Source: Streptomyces sp. NBC_00654
GTDB lineage: Bacteria; Actinomycetota; Actinomycetes; Streptomycetales; Streptomycetaceae
Assembly: GCF_026341775.1 (NCBI RefSeq)
Contig: NZ_JAPEOB010000001.1
Location: 2,108,001-2,172,000 of the forward strand
Reading direction: 5' to 3'
DNA: 64,000 nt
The notes beneath the pieces are model-generated. The model did no database searches and was not told the origin of the DNA. It was given only the letters and a program-made list of their open reading frames with translations. The position numbers were made by a program, and so were the translations under genes. This document shows, one piece after another, positions 8,579 through 15,877 of the stretch (its first letter is position 1; every line of letters starts with the position of its first letter).

Positions 8579-9784
8579 TCAGGCCCACCCGTGCACGATC
8601 AGCGAGAGCCCCGCCGTGAAGCCGCCGCCCAGCAGCACCAGATAGCGCCCGTAGTGCCTGCGGTGGCGCCGCATCAGCAGCCCGAACGCCGCGAAGCCCA
8701 GGCCCACCGACAGCGTCCGCGCCCCGCGCGCCGTCGTGGACGCGAGGAGCCAGTCACCGGCCGGCACTCCGGCCCGGCCCGCCTCGGCGCCGTACACCTT
8801 GAACGGGATGCCGTTCCACGGCTGCTGCCGCACCGCCGAAGCCCCGTGGAGCGCCAGGCCCTGACGGACCTCCGCCCGCATCCGCTCCGTGGTCAGCGGC
8901 GCGGGCAACTGCACTCCCGCCGAAGCCAGTTGAAGGGCCAGCAGGCCGCCCGCCACGCTGCCCGCCAGCGCCCCCAGCGACATCCTCCACGCCGCGCGCG
9001 GCACCGCCACGCACACCACCCCGAGCAGCAGCTCCGGCATCAGCGGCCAGCTCAGCGCCTCCGCCAGTGCCCAGACGAAGGCCAGCGGCACCCCCCACCG
9101 GGAGGTGACGACCGAGGCCACCCGGCGGCGCGCCGCCGAGTCCACGAGCGGCTCGGCGACGGTACGGGAGTGCAGCGCCACGACCGCGTCCCGGGCCGCG
9201 TCCGGGGAGACGGCCGCGGGCAGCGGCTCCCCGATCGTCACCCGTACCAGGGCCGAGCGCAGCCGCCCGTGCTTGGGCAGCAGCCGGTCCGTACCCGCGA
9301 TGCCGACCGGCACCACCGGCACCCCCGCACGCTCCGCCAGCACCAGCGCCCCGCGGTGGAAGGAGCCCAGTTCACCGTTCTGGCCCCGGGTGCCCTCGGG
9401 GAACAGCACGACCGCCCGGCCCGCCCGCAGCCCGTCCTCCATCGCGAGCAGATCGCCCATGCCGCCCCCGCCGCGCCGCACCGGGAACCCGGCCGCGAGC
9501 CTGCGGCAGATCCGGCGCCGCCACGGAGAGGCGAACCAGTAGTCCGCGGCCGCCCCGATGGCCGGGGAGTGCCGGGCGTCCAGTGCCGCGAGAAGAGCGG
9601 CGGTGTCGGCGTGCGAGGAGTGGTTCGCGACGACGACACAGCCGCCGCGCGGCAGCCGCCCGCGCCGCTCCACCCCGCCCGTCAGGCTCAGCACCGCCCA
9701 CCACAGGCCCCGGCGCAGCGTGGCGGCGAAGCGGGAGCGCGCGGGGAGCACCACCCGGCCGGGCGCGGTGTCCAGGGTCGTCAT
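8579..9784 (-). CDS. 1-acylglycerol-3-phosphate acyltransferase-like membrane protein
   Basis: A 401-residue protein. The N-terminal half is a PlsC-type acyltransferase: catalytic HX4D at H55-D60 (NHSSHAD) and the glycerophosphate-binding FPEGTRG at 128-134. The C-terminal half carries several hydrophobic segments (about residues 240-290 and 355-400), so it is membrane-anchored and longer than a plain PlsC (about 240). The ATG at 9784 overlaps the stop of the upstream CdsA-like gene by one base. With the two genes before it, it forms an operon for a phospholipid or lipid-alcohol: acylation, CDP activation, head-group transfer. Downstream lies the 23-bp repeat. Confidence 0.85.
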   Translation of the reverse strand: MTTLDTAPGRVVLPARSRFAATLRRGLWWAVLSLTGGVERRGRLPRGGCVVVANHSSHADTAALLAALDARHSPAIGAAADYWFASPWRRRICRRLAAGFPVRRGGGGMGDLLAMEDGLRAGRAVVLFPEGTRGQNGELGSFHRGALVLAERAGVPVVPVGIAGTDRLLPKHGRLRSALVRVTIGEPLPAAVSPDAARDAVVALHSRTVAEPLVDSAARRRVASVVTSRWGVPLAFVWALAEALSWPLMPELLLGVVCVAVPRAAWRMSLGALAGSVAGGLLALQLASAGVQLPAPLTTERMRAEVRQGLALHGASAVRQQPWNGIPFKVYGAEAGRAGVPAGDWLLASTTARGARTLSVGLGFAAFGLLMRRHRRHYGRYLVLLGGGFTAGLSLIVHGWA

Positions 9785-10644
9785 CACATCATCACCATCG
9801 CCAGGAGAAGGGCCACGAGCAGGGAGTCGATCCGGTCCAGGAGGCCGCCGAACCCGGGCAGCCAGCTCCCCGCGTCCTTCACCCCGGACTCGCGCTTGAC
9901 CATCGATTCGATGAGGTCGCCGAGGACACAGCCGCCGAGCACCGCGGCCCAGAGCCTCACCGAGAACTCCCCGAGCACGAGCAGGAGCACGGCCGTGGCG
10001 AGAGCCGCGCCCAGCACCCCCGCCCAGGTCTTGTTGGGGGAGAGCGGGGAGAGCCGCCGGGCGAGCGGACCCCGCCGCCCCAGGGCCGTACCGCCGCACC
10101 AGGCACCGACATCACCGAGCGCCACCGCGAGGCCCACCACCACCGCCGTCTCGCCCAGCGTCACCAGTCCGGTCAGCGCGACCGGGATCCACAGCAGCCC
10201 GAAGGCCGTGCGGGCACCGCGGGTGAAACCGGCGCCGTCGTCGCCCGACAGCACCGGGGGCAGCGCCGCCACGAGCGGCAGCAGGGCCGCCGCCCGCACA
10301 TCCAGGAGCTCCGGAGCCAGCCACGCCAGGGCGGGCGCCCCCACCGCCGCCGCGATCAGCACCGCGTGGTCGCCCTGCCGCAGCCCGGCCATCCGGACGA
10401 ACTCGGTCACCGCGACGACCCCGAGCCCGGCGGCCAGCGCGAACGTACCGCCGCCGCCCAGGAAGTACGCCCCCAGGAAGACCGGCGCCACCAGCGCCCA
10501 GGTCCTCCACCGTCTGCGCAGCTCGGCCCGCATCCGGACCTTCGACGGCAGTACGGCCACGGCCACCCCGCCCGCCCCCAGCACACCCGCGACCAGCGGA
10601 ACGGCACGGGCCGCCGCCTCCTCGGCGATCAGTACGGCGCTCAT
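9784..10644 (-). CDS. Phosphatidate cytidylyltransferase (CdsA-like)
   Basis: A 286-residue integral membrane protein with about eight hydrophobic segments. Near the C-terminus it has the CDP-diglyceride synthase signature SMVKRESGVKDAGSWLPGFGG, giving the KR...KD metal/nucleotide core; the usual PGHGG is PGFGG here, a His to Phe change. It should make CDP-diacylglycerol (or a CDP-linked lipid) from CTP and a phosphatidic acid. A housekeeping cdsA is expected elsewhere, so this is probably a specialised copy. It overlaps both neighbours by a few bases in a three-gene operon. Confidence 0.85.
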   Translation of the reverse strand: MSAVLIAEEAAARAVPLVAGVLGAGGVAVAVLPSKVRMRAELRRRWRTWALVAPVFLGAYFLGGGGTFALAAGLGVVAVTEFVRMAGLRQGDHAVLIAAAVGAPALAWLAPELLDVRAAALLPLVAALPPVLSGDDGAGFTRGARTAFGLLWIPVALTGLVTLGETAVVVGLAVALGDVGAWCGGTALGRRGPLARRLSPLSPNKTWAGVLGAALATAVLLLVLGEFSVRLWAAVLGGCVLGDLIESMVKRESGVKDAGSWLPGFGGLLDRIDSLLVALLLAMVMM

Positions 10645-11213
10645 GCCAGCTCCCGCCGGAGTCCGGCCAGCCGGAGCACCGCGGTGAGCAGCGAACCGAC
10701 GGCGATCACGATGAGCACCGGGACGGCCCAGCCGCTCGCCGCCGCGACGACGGCCAGCAGACAGCGTTCGGTCTTGCCGACCGGGCCGCCGTTGCGCCGG
10801 GGCGCCCCGGCCGCCGCGCCCGCCAGCGACACCCAGGACGGCAGGGTCGCCGCCAGCGCGGCCACCGCCACCAGCCACAGCGGGGCGAGCGTCAGGAACC
10901 CGGCGAGCACGAGCAGATCGGCCGCGCGGTCGCCCAGTTCGTTGAGGACCGCGCCGCGCCGGGTGGTCCGGCCGGTGTCACGGGCCAGCGCCCCGTCGAG
11001 GTTGGCGCACGCGAGCCGCGCCGCGAGCAGCACGGCGACCGGCAGCGCCGCGGGTCCGGCGGGCAGCCAGGCCAGCGCGGCGGCCCCGCCGGCCGCCGCG
11101 GCCACGCCCGCCGCGGTGAGGGTGTCGGGCGACACCTCACGGCGGACGAGAGAGGCGCGGACACCGGCGAGCCGGTTCGCGTACCAGGGCTTGAGAGCGT
11201 AGAGGCCGTTCAT
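10641..11213 (-). CDS. CDP-alcohol phosphatidyltransferase-like membrane protein
   Basis: A 190-residue membrane protein starting at ATG 11213. The family motif D-x2-DG-x2-AR-x8-G-x3-D-x3-D is recognisable in CANLDGALARDTGRTTRRG and the following NELGD, but the first and third metal aspartates are Ala and Asn. An Asn at the third position (NELGD) is, as I recall, also seen in the E. coli YnjF/YnbA-like branch, so this may be a natural subfamily rather than decay. It is first gene of the operon with the CdsA-like and acyltransferase genes, a set reminiscent of ynbABC. It overlaps the next gene by four bases. Product lipid unknown. Confidence 0.8.
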   Translation of the reverse strand: MNGLYALKPWYANRLAGVRASLVRREVSPDTLTAAGVAAAAGGAAALAWLPAGPAALPVAVLLAARLACANLDGALARDTGRTTRRGAVLNELGDRAADLLVLAGFLTLAPLWLVAVAALAATLPSWVSLAGAAAGAPRRNGGPVGKTERCLLAVVAAASGWAVPVLIVIAVGSLLTAVLRLAGLRRELA

Positions 11214-11252
11214 GGGGGCAACTCTCGTGCGACGCACAGTTCTTCGAAACGG

Positions 11253-11285
11253 CCCGGATACTCAACCGGACACTGAGTACCCGGG
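11253..11285. promoter_or_regulatory. Inverted repeat upstream of the lipid operon
   Basis: Arms CCCGGATACTCA (11253-11264) and TGAGTACCCGGG (11274-11285) are complementary at 11 of 12 positions with a 9-bp spacer, 40 bp upstream of the ATG at 11213. It may be an operator or a 5'-leader hairpin of the lipid operon. Confidence 0.45.
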
Positions 11286-11617
11286 GGAGGACGGCGGCAG
11301 GGCCTGGGTACATCACCGCCGCGGCCGCCCCGGACCCCGCCGGTGCTCTCCGGCGACGGGGCGGCCGCCGTCTCAGATAGTAGGAAGTCCGAGTAATTGT
11401 GGAGACAGAGCGGCCCGGCTGTCCTAGCTTTGTAGGAGCCGAACGACTCGCTCGATCCAGCGACGGGTGATGGTGAGCGCGCCACGGAGCAGGCAACCCC
11501 TGCGGCGTACACTCCCCACCCCTTCCGGCGCCTCGGAATCCCGCTCACGACTGCCGGCGTCCGCCTTCCCCGGATCCCGGAACCGGCATCCACGCGATCT
11601 CAAGGAGTCGATCCACC
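11286..11617. other. Intergenic region between divergent units
   Basis: About 330 bp without a gene, carrying the divergent promoters of the lipid operon (leftward) and the small gene at 11618. The less GC-rich stretch around 11378-11445 is the likeliest rightward promoter zone. I could not assign a convincing -35/-10 pair. Confidence 0.4.
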
Positions 11618-11749
11618 ATGGCCGAGACGACTGTCCGCCGCCGCGTCCGTCACACCCCCCGCCCGACCGAGTCGGAGCGCGAGAACGCCGCCGCCGCCCT
11701 GCAGCGCGCCCTGGACCGCAGGGACAACGGCGGCTCCACCGGCCACTGA
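11618..11749 (+). CDS. Small conserved-type basic protein, 43 residues
   Basis: A 43-codon frame begins MAETTVRRRVRHTPRPTESE and ends GGSTGH, with AAGGAG nine bases before the ATG and good GC3 bias. The N-terminus is Arg-rich and the middle predicts one amphipathic helix (ENAAAALQRALDRR). I recall near-identical small hypothetical proteins next to leuB in other Streptomyces, which supports it as real. No function is known. It lies 161 bp upstream of leuB but has its own RBS and probably its own promoter. Confidence 0.75.
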   Translation: MAETTVRRRVRHTPRPTESERENAAAALQRALDRRDNGGSTGH

Positions 11750-11866
11750 GCCCACCGGCGTCCGGTCCCGGTGACCTGGGCGATCCCGAAGCGGTCGACG
11801 CGTTCGCCCGGCTCGGGGGATGTCCGTGCCCCGAAGGATCAGCCCGCGGAGCATGTCCGTATGGTG

Positions 11867-11904
11867 GACATCGGATGTCATGGGATGGGACGCATGGTTA
11901 GGCT
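11867..11904 (+). promoter_or_regulatory. leuB promoter with overlapping palindrome; probable leaderless start
   Basis: GACATCGGATGTC (11867-11879) is a perfect 6-1-6 palindrome. A -10-like TAGGCT lies at 11899-11904, only six bases before the leuB ATG at 11911, and a weak -35 (TGTCAT) overlaps the palindrome at 17-bp spacing. Transcription would start at or next to the ATG, giving a leaderless mRNA, consistent with the lack of an RBS. Confidence 0.5.
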
Positions 11905-11910
11905 GGCGTC

Positions 11911-12954
11911 ATGTCTCGCAGCATCGATCTCGCAGTGATCCCCGGTGACGGAATCGGCCAGGAAGTCGTGGCCCAGGGCCTCAAGGTCCTCAACGCTGTC
12001 CTCCCGCAGGACGTGAAGCTGGAGACCAAGGAGTACGACCTCGGCGCCCGGCGCTGGCACCGCACCGGTGAGACCCTCCCGGACGCGGAGCTCGACGCGC
12101 TGAAGAACCACGACGCCATCCTGCTCGGTGCGATCGGTGACCCGTCCGTGCCCTCCGGCGTCCTGGAGCGGGGGCTGCTGCTGAAGCTGCGTTTCGCCTT
12201 CGACCACTTCATCAACCTGAGGCCGTCGAAGCTCTTCCCGAACACCGCGACGCCGCTGGCCGGCCGCCCCGACATCGACTTCGTCGTCGTCCGCGAAGGC
12301 ACCGAAGGCCCCTACACGGGCAACGGCGGCTCGCTGCGCACCGGCACCCCCGCCGAGGTCGCCACCGAGGTCAGCGTCAACACGGCGTACGGCGTCGAGC
12401 GTGTCGTCCGCGACGCCTTCGAGCGGGCGAACGCCCGGCCGCGCAGGAAGCTGACGCTGGTCCACAAGAACAACGTCCTCGTCTACGCCGGGCACCTGTG
12501 GAAGAACACCTTCGACCGGATCGCGGCCGAGTACCCCGAGGTCAGCACGGACTATCTGCACGTCGACGCCGCGACGATCTTCTTCGTCACCCAGCCGGAG
12601 CGCTTCGACGTCATCGTCACCGACAACCTCTTCGGTGACATCCTCACCGACCTCGCCGCCGCCGTGACCGGCGGCATCGGCCTGGCCGCGTCCGGCAACA
12701 TCAACCCGACGGGCACCTTCCCGTCGATGTTCGAGCCGGTCCACGGCTCTGCCCCCGACATCGCGGGCCAGGGCAAGGCCGACCCGACCGCCACGATCCT
12801 CTCCGTCGCCCTCCTGCTGCGCCACCTCGGCTACGAGACCCAGGCCGCGCGCATCGAGGACGCCGTCTCCGCAGACCTCGCGGAGCGCGACGGGAGCTCC
12901 ACCCGTACCACCGACGAGATCGGCGACGCCCTCGCGGTACGGGTAGCGAGCTGA
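11911..12954 (+). CDS. leuB: 3-isopropylmalate dehydrogenase
   Basis: A 347-residue NAD-dependent beta-decarboxylating dehydrogenase that converts 3-isopropylmalate to 2-oxoisocaproate precursor in leucine synthesis. N-terminal IPGDGIGQE, the arginine-rich substrate loop, the Lys/Asn motif VHKNNVL, and the metal/NAD region [13 protein letters not shown] with [12 protein letters not shown] are all present. This is the actinobacterial short form. No RBS is seen in front of the ATG, which fits the very close -10. A strong hairpin terminator follows, so leuB is transcribed apart from ilvE. Confidence 0.95.
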   Translation: MSRSIDLAVIPGDGIGQEVVAQGLKVLNAVLPQDVKLETKEYDLGARRWHRTGETLPDAELDALKNHDAILLGAIGDPSVPSGVLERGLLLKLRFAFDHFINLRPSKLFPNTATPLAGRPDIDFVVVREGTEGPYTGNGGSLRTGTPAEVATEVSVNTAYGVERVVRDAFERANARPRRKLTLVHKNNVLVYAGHLWKNTFDRIAAEYPEVSTDYLHVDAATIFFVTQPERFDVIVTDNLFGDILTDLAAAVTGGIGLAASGNINPTGTFPSMFEPVHGSAPDIAGQGKADPTATILSVALLLRHLGYETQAARIEDAVSADLAERDGSSTRTTDEIGDALAVRVAS

Positions 12955-12971
12955 CCCGACGACTCCACTTC

Positions 12972-13006
12972 GAAGCCGCCGGGTCGCAACCGCACCCGGC
13001 GGCTTC
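12972..13006 (+). terminator. Hairpin terminator after leuB
   Basis: Perfect 13-bp arms GAAGCCGCCGGGT (12972-12984) and ACCCGGCGGCTTC (12994-13006) with a 9-nt loop, 17 bp after the leuB stop. No T-run, as is common in Streptomyces. Confidence 0.85.
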
Positions 13007-13209
13007 ACCCGTGCGGCCTCCGGATGCCACCATCGACCACTGGACCGCATTCGCGCCATTTCGTCCACGGCCACCCGCGAGCGATAATCGAACGCGGGGC
13101 CGTGGCTTGCGGTAAAGCTCGGACGTCCTAGGACCTGACCGGAAACAGTCGGGACAGGCGGGCGTGAGCGCGGTCCATCACACACAAGACCGGTGAAGGA
13201 CACGCACTC

Positions 13210-14313
13210 ATGACGACGCCCACGATCGAGCTCAAGCCCTCCTCGAACCCGCTGTCCGACGCGGAGCGCGAGGCGATCCTGGCCAACCCCGGATTCGGCC
13301 GCTACTTCACCGACCACATGGTGACCATCCGGTGGACCGAGGGCCGCGGCTGGCACGACGCCCAGCTCGTGCCCTACGGCCCGCTGTCGATGGACCCGGC
13401 CAATATGACCCTGCACTACGCGCAGGAGATCTTCGAGGGCCTCAAGGCCTACCGCCAGTCCGACGGGTCGGTCGCCACCTTCCGGCCCGAGGCCAACGCC
13501 GAGCGCTTCCAGCGCTCCGCCGCGCGGCTCGCGATGCCGCAGCTGCCGGTCGAGACGTTCATCGAGGCCTGTGACGTCCTGGTCCAGCAGGACAAGGCAT
13601 GGGTTCCGGCGCACGGCGGCGAGGAGTCCCTCTATCTGCGCCCGTTCATGATCGCGGCCGAGGTCGGCCTCGGGGTGCGGCCCGCCAACGAGTACCTCTT
13701 CCTGGTCATCGCCTCGCCCGCGGGCGCCTACTTCCCCGGTGGCGTCAAGCCCGTCTCGATCTGGCTCTCCGAGAACCGCGTCCGCGCCGTCCCCGGCGGC
13801 ATGGGCGACGCCAAGACCGGCGGCAACTACGCCGCCTCCCTGCTCGCCCAGGCCGAGGCGGCCGCCCAGGGCTGCGACCAGGTCGCCTACCTCGACGCCG
13901 TGGAGCACAAGTGGGTCGAGGAGCTCGGCGGGATGAACCTCTACTTCGTGTACGGGCAGGAGGACGGCTCGAAGCGGATCGTCACCCCGGAGCTGACCGG
14001 CTCCCTGCTCGCGGGTGTCACCCGGGACTCGCTCCTCAAGGTCGCCCGTGACCTCGGCTACACCTCCGAGGAGGGCCGCGTCTCCATCGGCCAGTGGCGC
14101 GACGACACCGCGAACGGCACGCTCACCGAGGTCTTCGCCTGCGGCACCGCCGCCGTCATCACGCCCGTCGGCACCGTCAAGTCCGCGGGCGGCGAGTGGA
14201 CCCAGGGCGACGGCACGCCCGGCGAGGTCACGATGAAGCTGCGCGAGCGTCTGCTCGACATCCAGCGCGGAGTCGTCGAGGACACCCACGGCTGGATGCA
14301 CCCGCTCGGCTAG
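13210..14313 (+). CDS. ilvE: Branched-chain amino acid aminotransferase
   Basis: A 367-residue class IV PLP aminotransferase that interconverts Leu, Ile and Val with their keto acids using glutamate. The PLP lysine is K202 in [12 protein letters not shown]; the family segments [21 protein letters not shown] and [10 protein letters not shown] are present. The ATG follows GTGAAGGACACGCACTC, a modest RBS. Its 255-bp upstream region holds the leuB terminator and a presumed separate promoter. Placed next to leuB and cimA it completes branched-chain synthesis. A terminator with a T-run follows. Confidence 0.96.
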   Translation: MTTPTIELKPSSNPLSDAEREAILANPGFGRYFTDHMVTIRWTEGRGWHDAQLVPYGPLSMDPANMTLHYAQEIFEGLKAYRQSDGSVATFRPEANAERFQRSAARLAMPQLPVETFIEACDVLVQQDKAWVPAHGGEESLYLRPFMIAAEVGLGVRPANEYLFLVIASPAGAYFPGGVKPVSIWLSENRVRAVPGGMGDAKTGGNYAASLLAQAEAAAQGCDQVAYLDAVEHKWVEELGGMNLYFVYGQEDGSKRIVTPELTGSLLAGVTRDSLLKVARDLGYTSEEGRVSIGQWRDDTANGTLTEVFACGTAAVITPVGTVKSAGGEWTQGDGTPGEVTMKLRERLLDIQRGVVEDTHGWMHPLG

Positions 14314-14374
14314 GGCGTCGCGAGCCGGGCGGGACTTTCGACACACGCCCTGGGGCCCCTCTCGTTCGGAAACA

Positions 14375-14411
14375 GGCCGCGCCCGGCTCCCCGCCGGGCG
14401 CGGCCCTTTTT
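14375..14411 (+). terminator. Intrinsic terminator after ilvE
   Basis: Arms GGCCGCGCCCGG (14375-14386) and CCGGGCGCGGCC (14394-14405), 12 bp perfect with a 7-nt loop, followed by CTTTTTT. A textbook rho-independent terminator. Confidence 0.95.
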
Positions 14412-14423
14412 TGCGCCCGCGTA

Positions 14424-14440
14424 TTGGAGTGCCGCTCTAA
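14424..14440. promoter_or_regulatory. Operator copy 1 (TTGGAG-N5-CTCTAA)
   Basis: TTGGAGTGCCGCTCTAA is an inverted repeat with one mismatch. It matches the second copy 56 bp downstream at most positions. It is probably a site for the TetR-family protein at 14949. Confidence 0.6.
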
Positions 14441-14479
14441 GCGTATGGTGTCAGGCTTCCCGTCACCCAGCACTCATGG

Positions 14480-14496
14480 TTAGAGTGCTGCTCTAA
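14480..14496. promoter_or_regulatory. Operator copy 2 (TTAGAG-N5-CTCTAA)
   Basis: TTAGAGTGCTGCTCTAA is a perfect 6-5-6 inverted repeat located just before the RBS (AGGAGG) of the ureA fragment. Repression here would block transcription of the former urease operon and of the TetR gene downstream. Confidence 0.65.
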
Positions 14497-14513
14497 ACAG
14501 GAGGTGCGGGGAC

Positions 14514-14641
14514 ATGCGACTGACCCCTACGGAACGCGACCGGCTGCTGCTCTTCGGCGCCGCCGAACTGGCCAGGGCCCGCCGTGCCCGGGGCCTGCGG
14601 CTCAATGTCCCCGAGGCGACGCCCCTGATCGCGGACACCGT
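14514..14641 (+). pseudogene. ureA: ureA 5' fragment (urease gamma subunit), decayed
   Basis: The first 43 codons, [20 protein letters not shown] through TPLIADTV, are a clear urease gamma N-terminus with an intact RBS and ATG. The similarity then stops abruptly near 14641 and the frame changes into a urease beta segment. The rest of ureA (about 57 residues) is missing. It is the left end of a fossil operon; see the following three fragments. Confidence 0.85.
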
Positions 14642-14712
14642 CTCTTCGAGGCCAACCCCCGGCTCGACTTCGACCGGAGCGCGGCGTACGGCATGCGGCT
14701 GTGCGTGCCCGC
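14642..14712 (+). pseudogene. ureB: ureB internal fragment (urease beta subunit)
   Basis: In another frame the DNA reads [20 protein letters not shown] followed by CVPA, which matches the middle of urease beta (the FHFFEAN...FDR...GMRL...IPAG segment). Only about 24 codons remain, with no start codon. It is fused directly to the ureA fragment on the left and a ureC fragment on the right. Confidence 0.8.
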
Positions 14713-14828
14713 CGCCGGGTCGCCGTCCGCGGCACCCGGGGCATCGGCCCTGCGGACCTGCGCCTCAACTCCCGTACCGGAGAGGTGGCCGTGGACGCGG
14801 ACAGCGGCCTCGTCACCCTGGGCGGCGG
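14713..14828 (+). pseudogene. ureC: ureC 3' fragment (urease alpha subunit)
   Basis: The frame [20 protein letters not shown], continuing [14 protein letters not shown], corresponds to the C-terminal region of urease alpha just before its final segment. The nickel-site parts of the enzyme are absent. Frame differs from the ureB fragment, so no fusion protein is made. Confidence 0.75.
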
Positions 14829-14944
14829 CGGCCCTCTTCGGCCGGCTCTTCCCGGACCGCACGGTGACCCTCGTCGACGCCCGTACGATCTTCGCGGGCG
14901 GTGGAGGCATCCACTGCATCACCCAGCAGCAACCGAAGGTCTGA
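14829..14944 (+). pseudogene. aguA: Agmatine deiminase 3' fragment
   Basis: [18 protein letters not shown], then [17 protein letters not shown] and a stop, is the C-terminus of an agmatine deiminase (peptidyl-arginine deiminase superfamily), including the catalytic cysteine loop GGGGIHC. Only about 38 codons remain. The stop is four bases before the TetR ATG, as an intact operon would have it. Confidence 0.85.
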
Positions 14945-14948
14945 CGCC

Positions 14949-15560
14949 ATGCCCGCCGCACCCCGCCGCCGCAACACCGCCCCGCCGCGCGAGGAGGTGC
15001 TGGCCGCCGCCATGGCCACCATCGCCGAGCGGGGGCTCGACGGGCTCACCATGGCCGGCCTCGGGCGCGCGGTCCGTATGAGCAGCGGACACCTGCTCTA
15101 CTACTTCCGCACCAAGGACGAGCTGCTGCTCCGGACCCTGGAGTGGAGCGAGGGCCGCCTCGGCGCGGAGCGCCGCGCGCTGCTCGCCCGGCCGGGCACG
15201 GTACGGGAGCGGCTGGACGCGTACATCGCCCTGTACCTCCCCGACGGACACCGCGACCCGCACTGGACCCTCTGGCTGGAGGTCTGGAACCGCTCGCAGA
15301 ACGCGGACGACGAGGGCCGCGTCCGGCAGGCCGCCATCGAGGGCGCCTGGCACCGGGACCTGGTGGCGCTGCTGGCCGAGGGGGTCTCGCGCGGGGAGTT
15401 CCGGACCGTGGACGCGGACCGCTGCGCGACCCGGCTGCGGGCGCTCCTCGACGGATTCAGCGTCCATGTCACCGTGGGCATCCCCGGGACCGGCCGGGAC
15501 CAGGCCCTGGTTCAGGTGGCGGAGTTCGTGGACGAGCTGCTGGCACCCGCCCCTTCATGA
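14949..15560 (+). CDS. TetR-family transcriptional regulator
   Basis: A 203-residue regulator starting at ATG 14949. The N-terminal helix-turn-helix is clear (LAAAMATIAERGLDGLTMAG ... SSGHLLYYFRTKDELL, residues about 15-62); the C-terminal ligand domain is of the TetR_C type with WLEVWNRS. It was evidently the last gene of the decayed urease and agmatine deiminase operon (4-bp gap to the deiminase fragment) and the twin inverted repeats at 14424 and 14480 are its probable sites. Its original effector may have been a urea, allantoin or agmatine-related compound; this is inferred. With its structural genes lost, it may control only itself or distant targets. Confidence 0.9.
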   Translation: MPAAPRRRNTAPPREEVLAAAMATIAERGLDGLTMAGLGRAVRMSSGHLLYYFRTKDELLLRTLEWSEGRLGAERRALLARPGTVRERLDAYIALYLPDGHRDPHWTLWLEVWNRSQNADDEGRVRQAAIEGAWHRDLVALLAEGVSRGEFRTVDADRCATRLRALLDGFSVHVTVGIPGTGRDQALVQVAEFVDELLAPAPS

Positions 15561-15642
15561 ACGGCGTGTGACGTTCCGCGCCCACCGCCCGCATCCTGAG
15601 ACGGGCCGGGGCACGGGAGCGGCGGTGTGCCAGACTGCTTCC

Positions 15643-15693
15643 GTGTCCTCGTTCGTCATGATTATTGGCAACAGGCGCGCCGGTCCGCAGTGA
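15643..15693 (+). other. Possible cimA leader peptide with tandem ATT Ile codons
   Basis: GTG at 15643 or ATG at 15658 opens a short frame ending in TGA at 15691-15693; from the ATG it reads MIIGNRRAGPQ. Two consecutive ATT codons, very rare in this genome, follow the ATG. There is no RBS, so translation would have to be leaderless. The frame ends six bases before the first leader hairpin. Position and codons suggest isoleucine-responsive attenuation of citramalate synthase. Confidence 0.4.
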
Positions 15694-15698
15694 TCGTT

Positions 15699-15774
15699 CC
15701 GTACCACCACGTACGGCACGGGCACCGTGCCCCAGACCCGCGCGCAGACCTCTCGCACCCGCGAGGGGTTTTTT
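15699..15774 (+). promoter_or_regulatory. cimA leader: alternative hairpins and terminator (attenuator)
   Basis: Three stem-loops follow one another. Stem 1 CCGTAC/GTACGG is 15699-15704 with 15711-15716. Stem 2 GGCACGG/CCGTGCC is 15715-15721 with 15725-15731 and shares two bases with stem 1, so they compete. The terminator has arms 15749-15756 and 15761-15768 (8 bp, one G-U pair) and a six-T run to 15774. It lies 104 bp before the cimA ATG, with no gene to terminate except the short leader frame, so an attenuator is likely. Confidence 0.65.
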
Positions 15775-15877
15775 CGTTTTCCGGCCCTCACCTCGGCCGG
15801 GGCGAGGCGCGCGGGATGATGGGGGCAAGTGGAGCCAGATCGTCCGGATCCACTCATCCGACAGGAGTCAGATCAGC

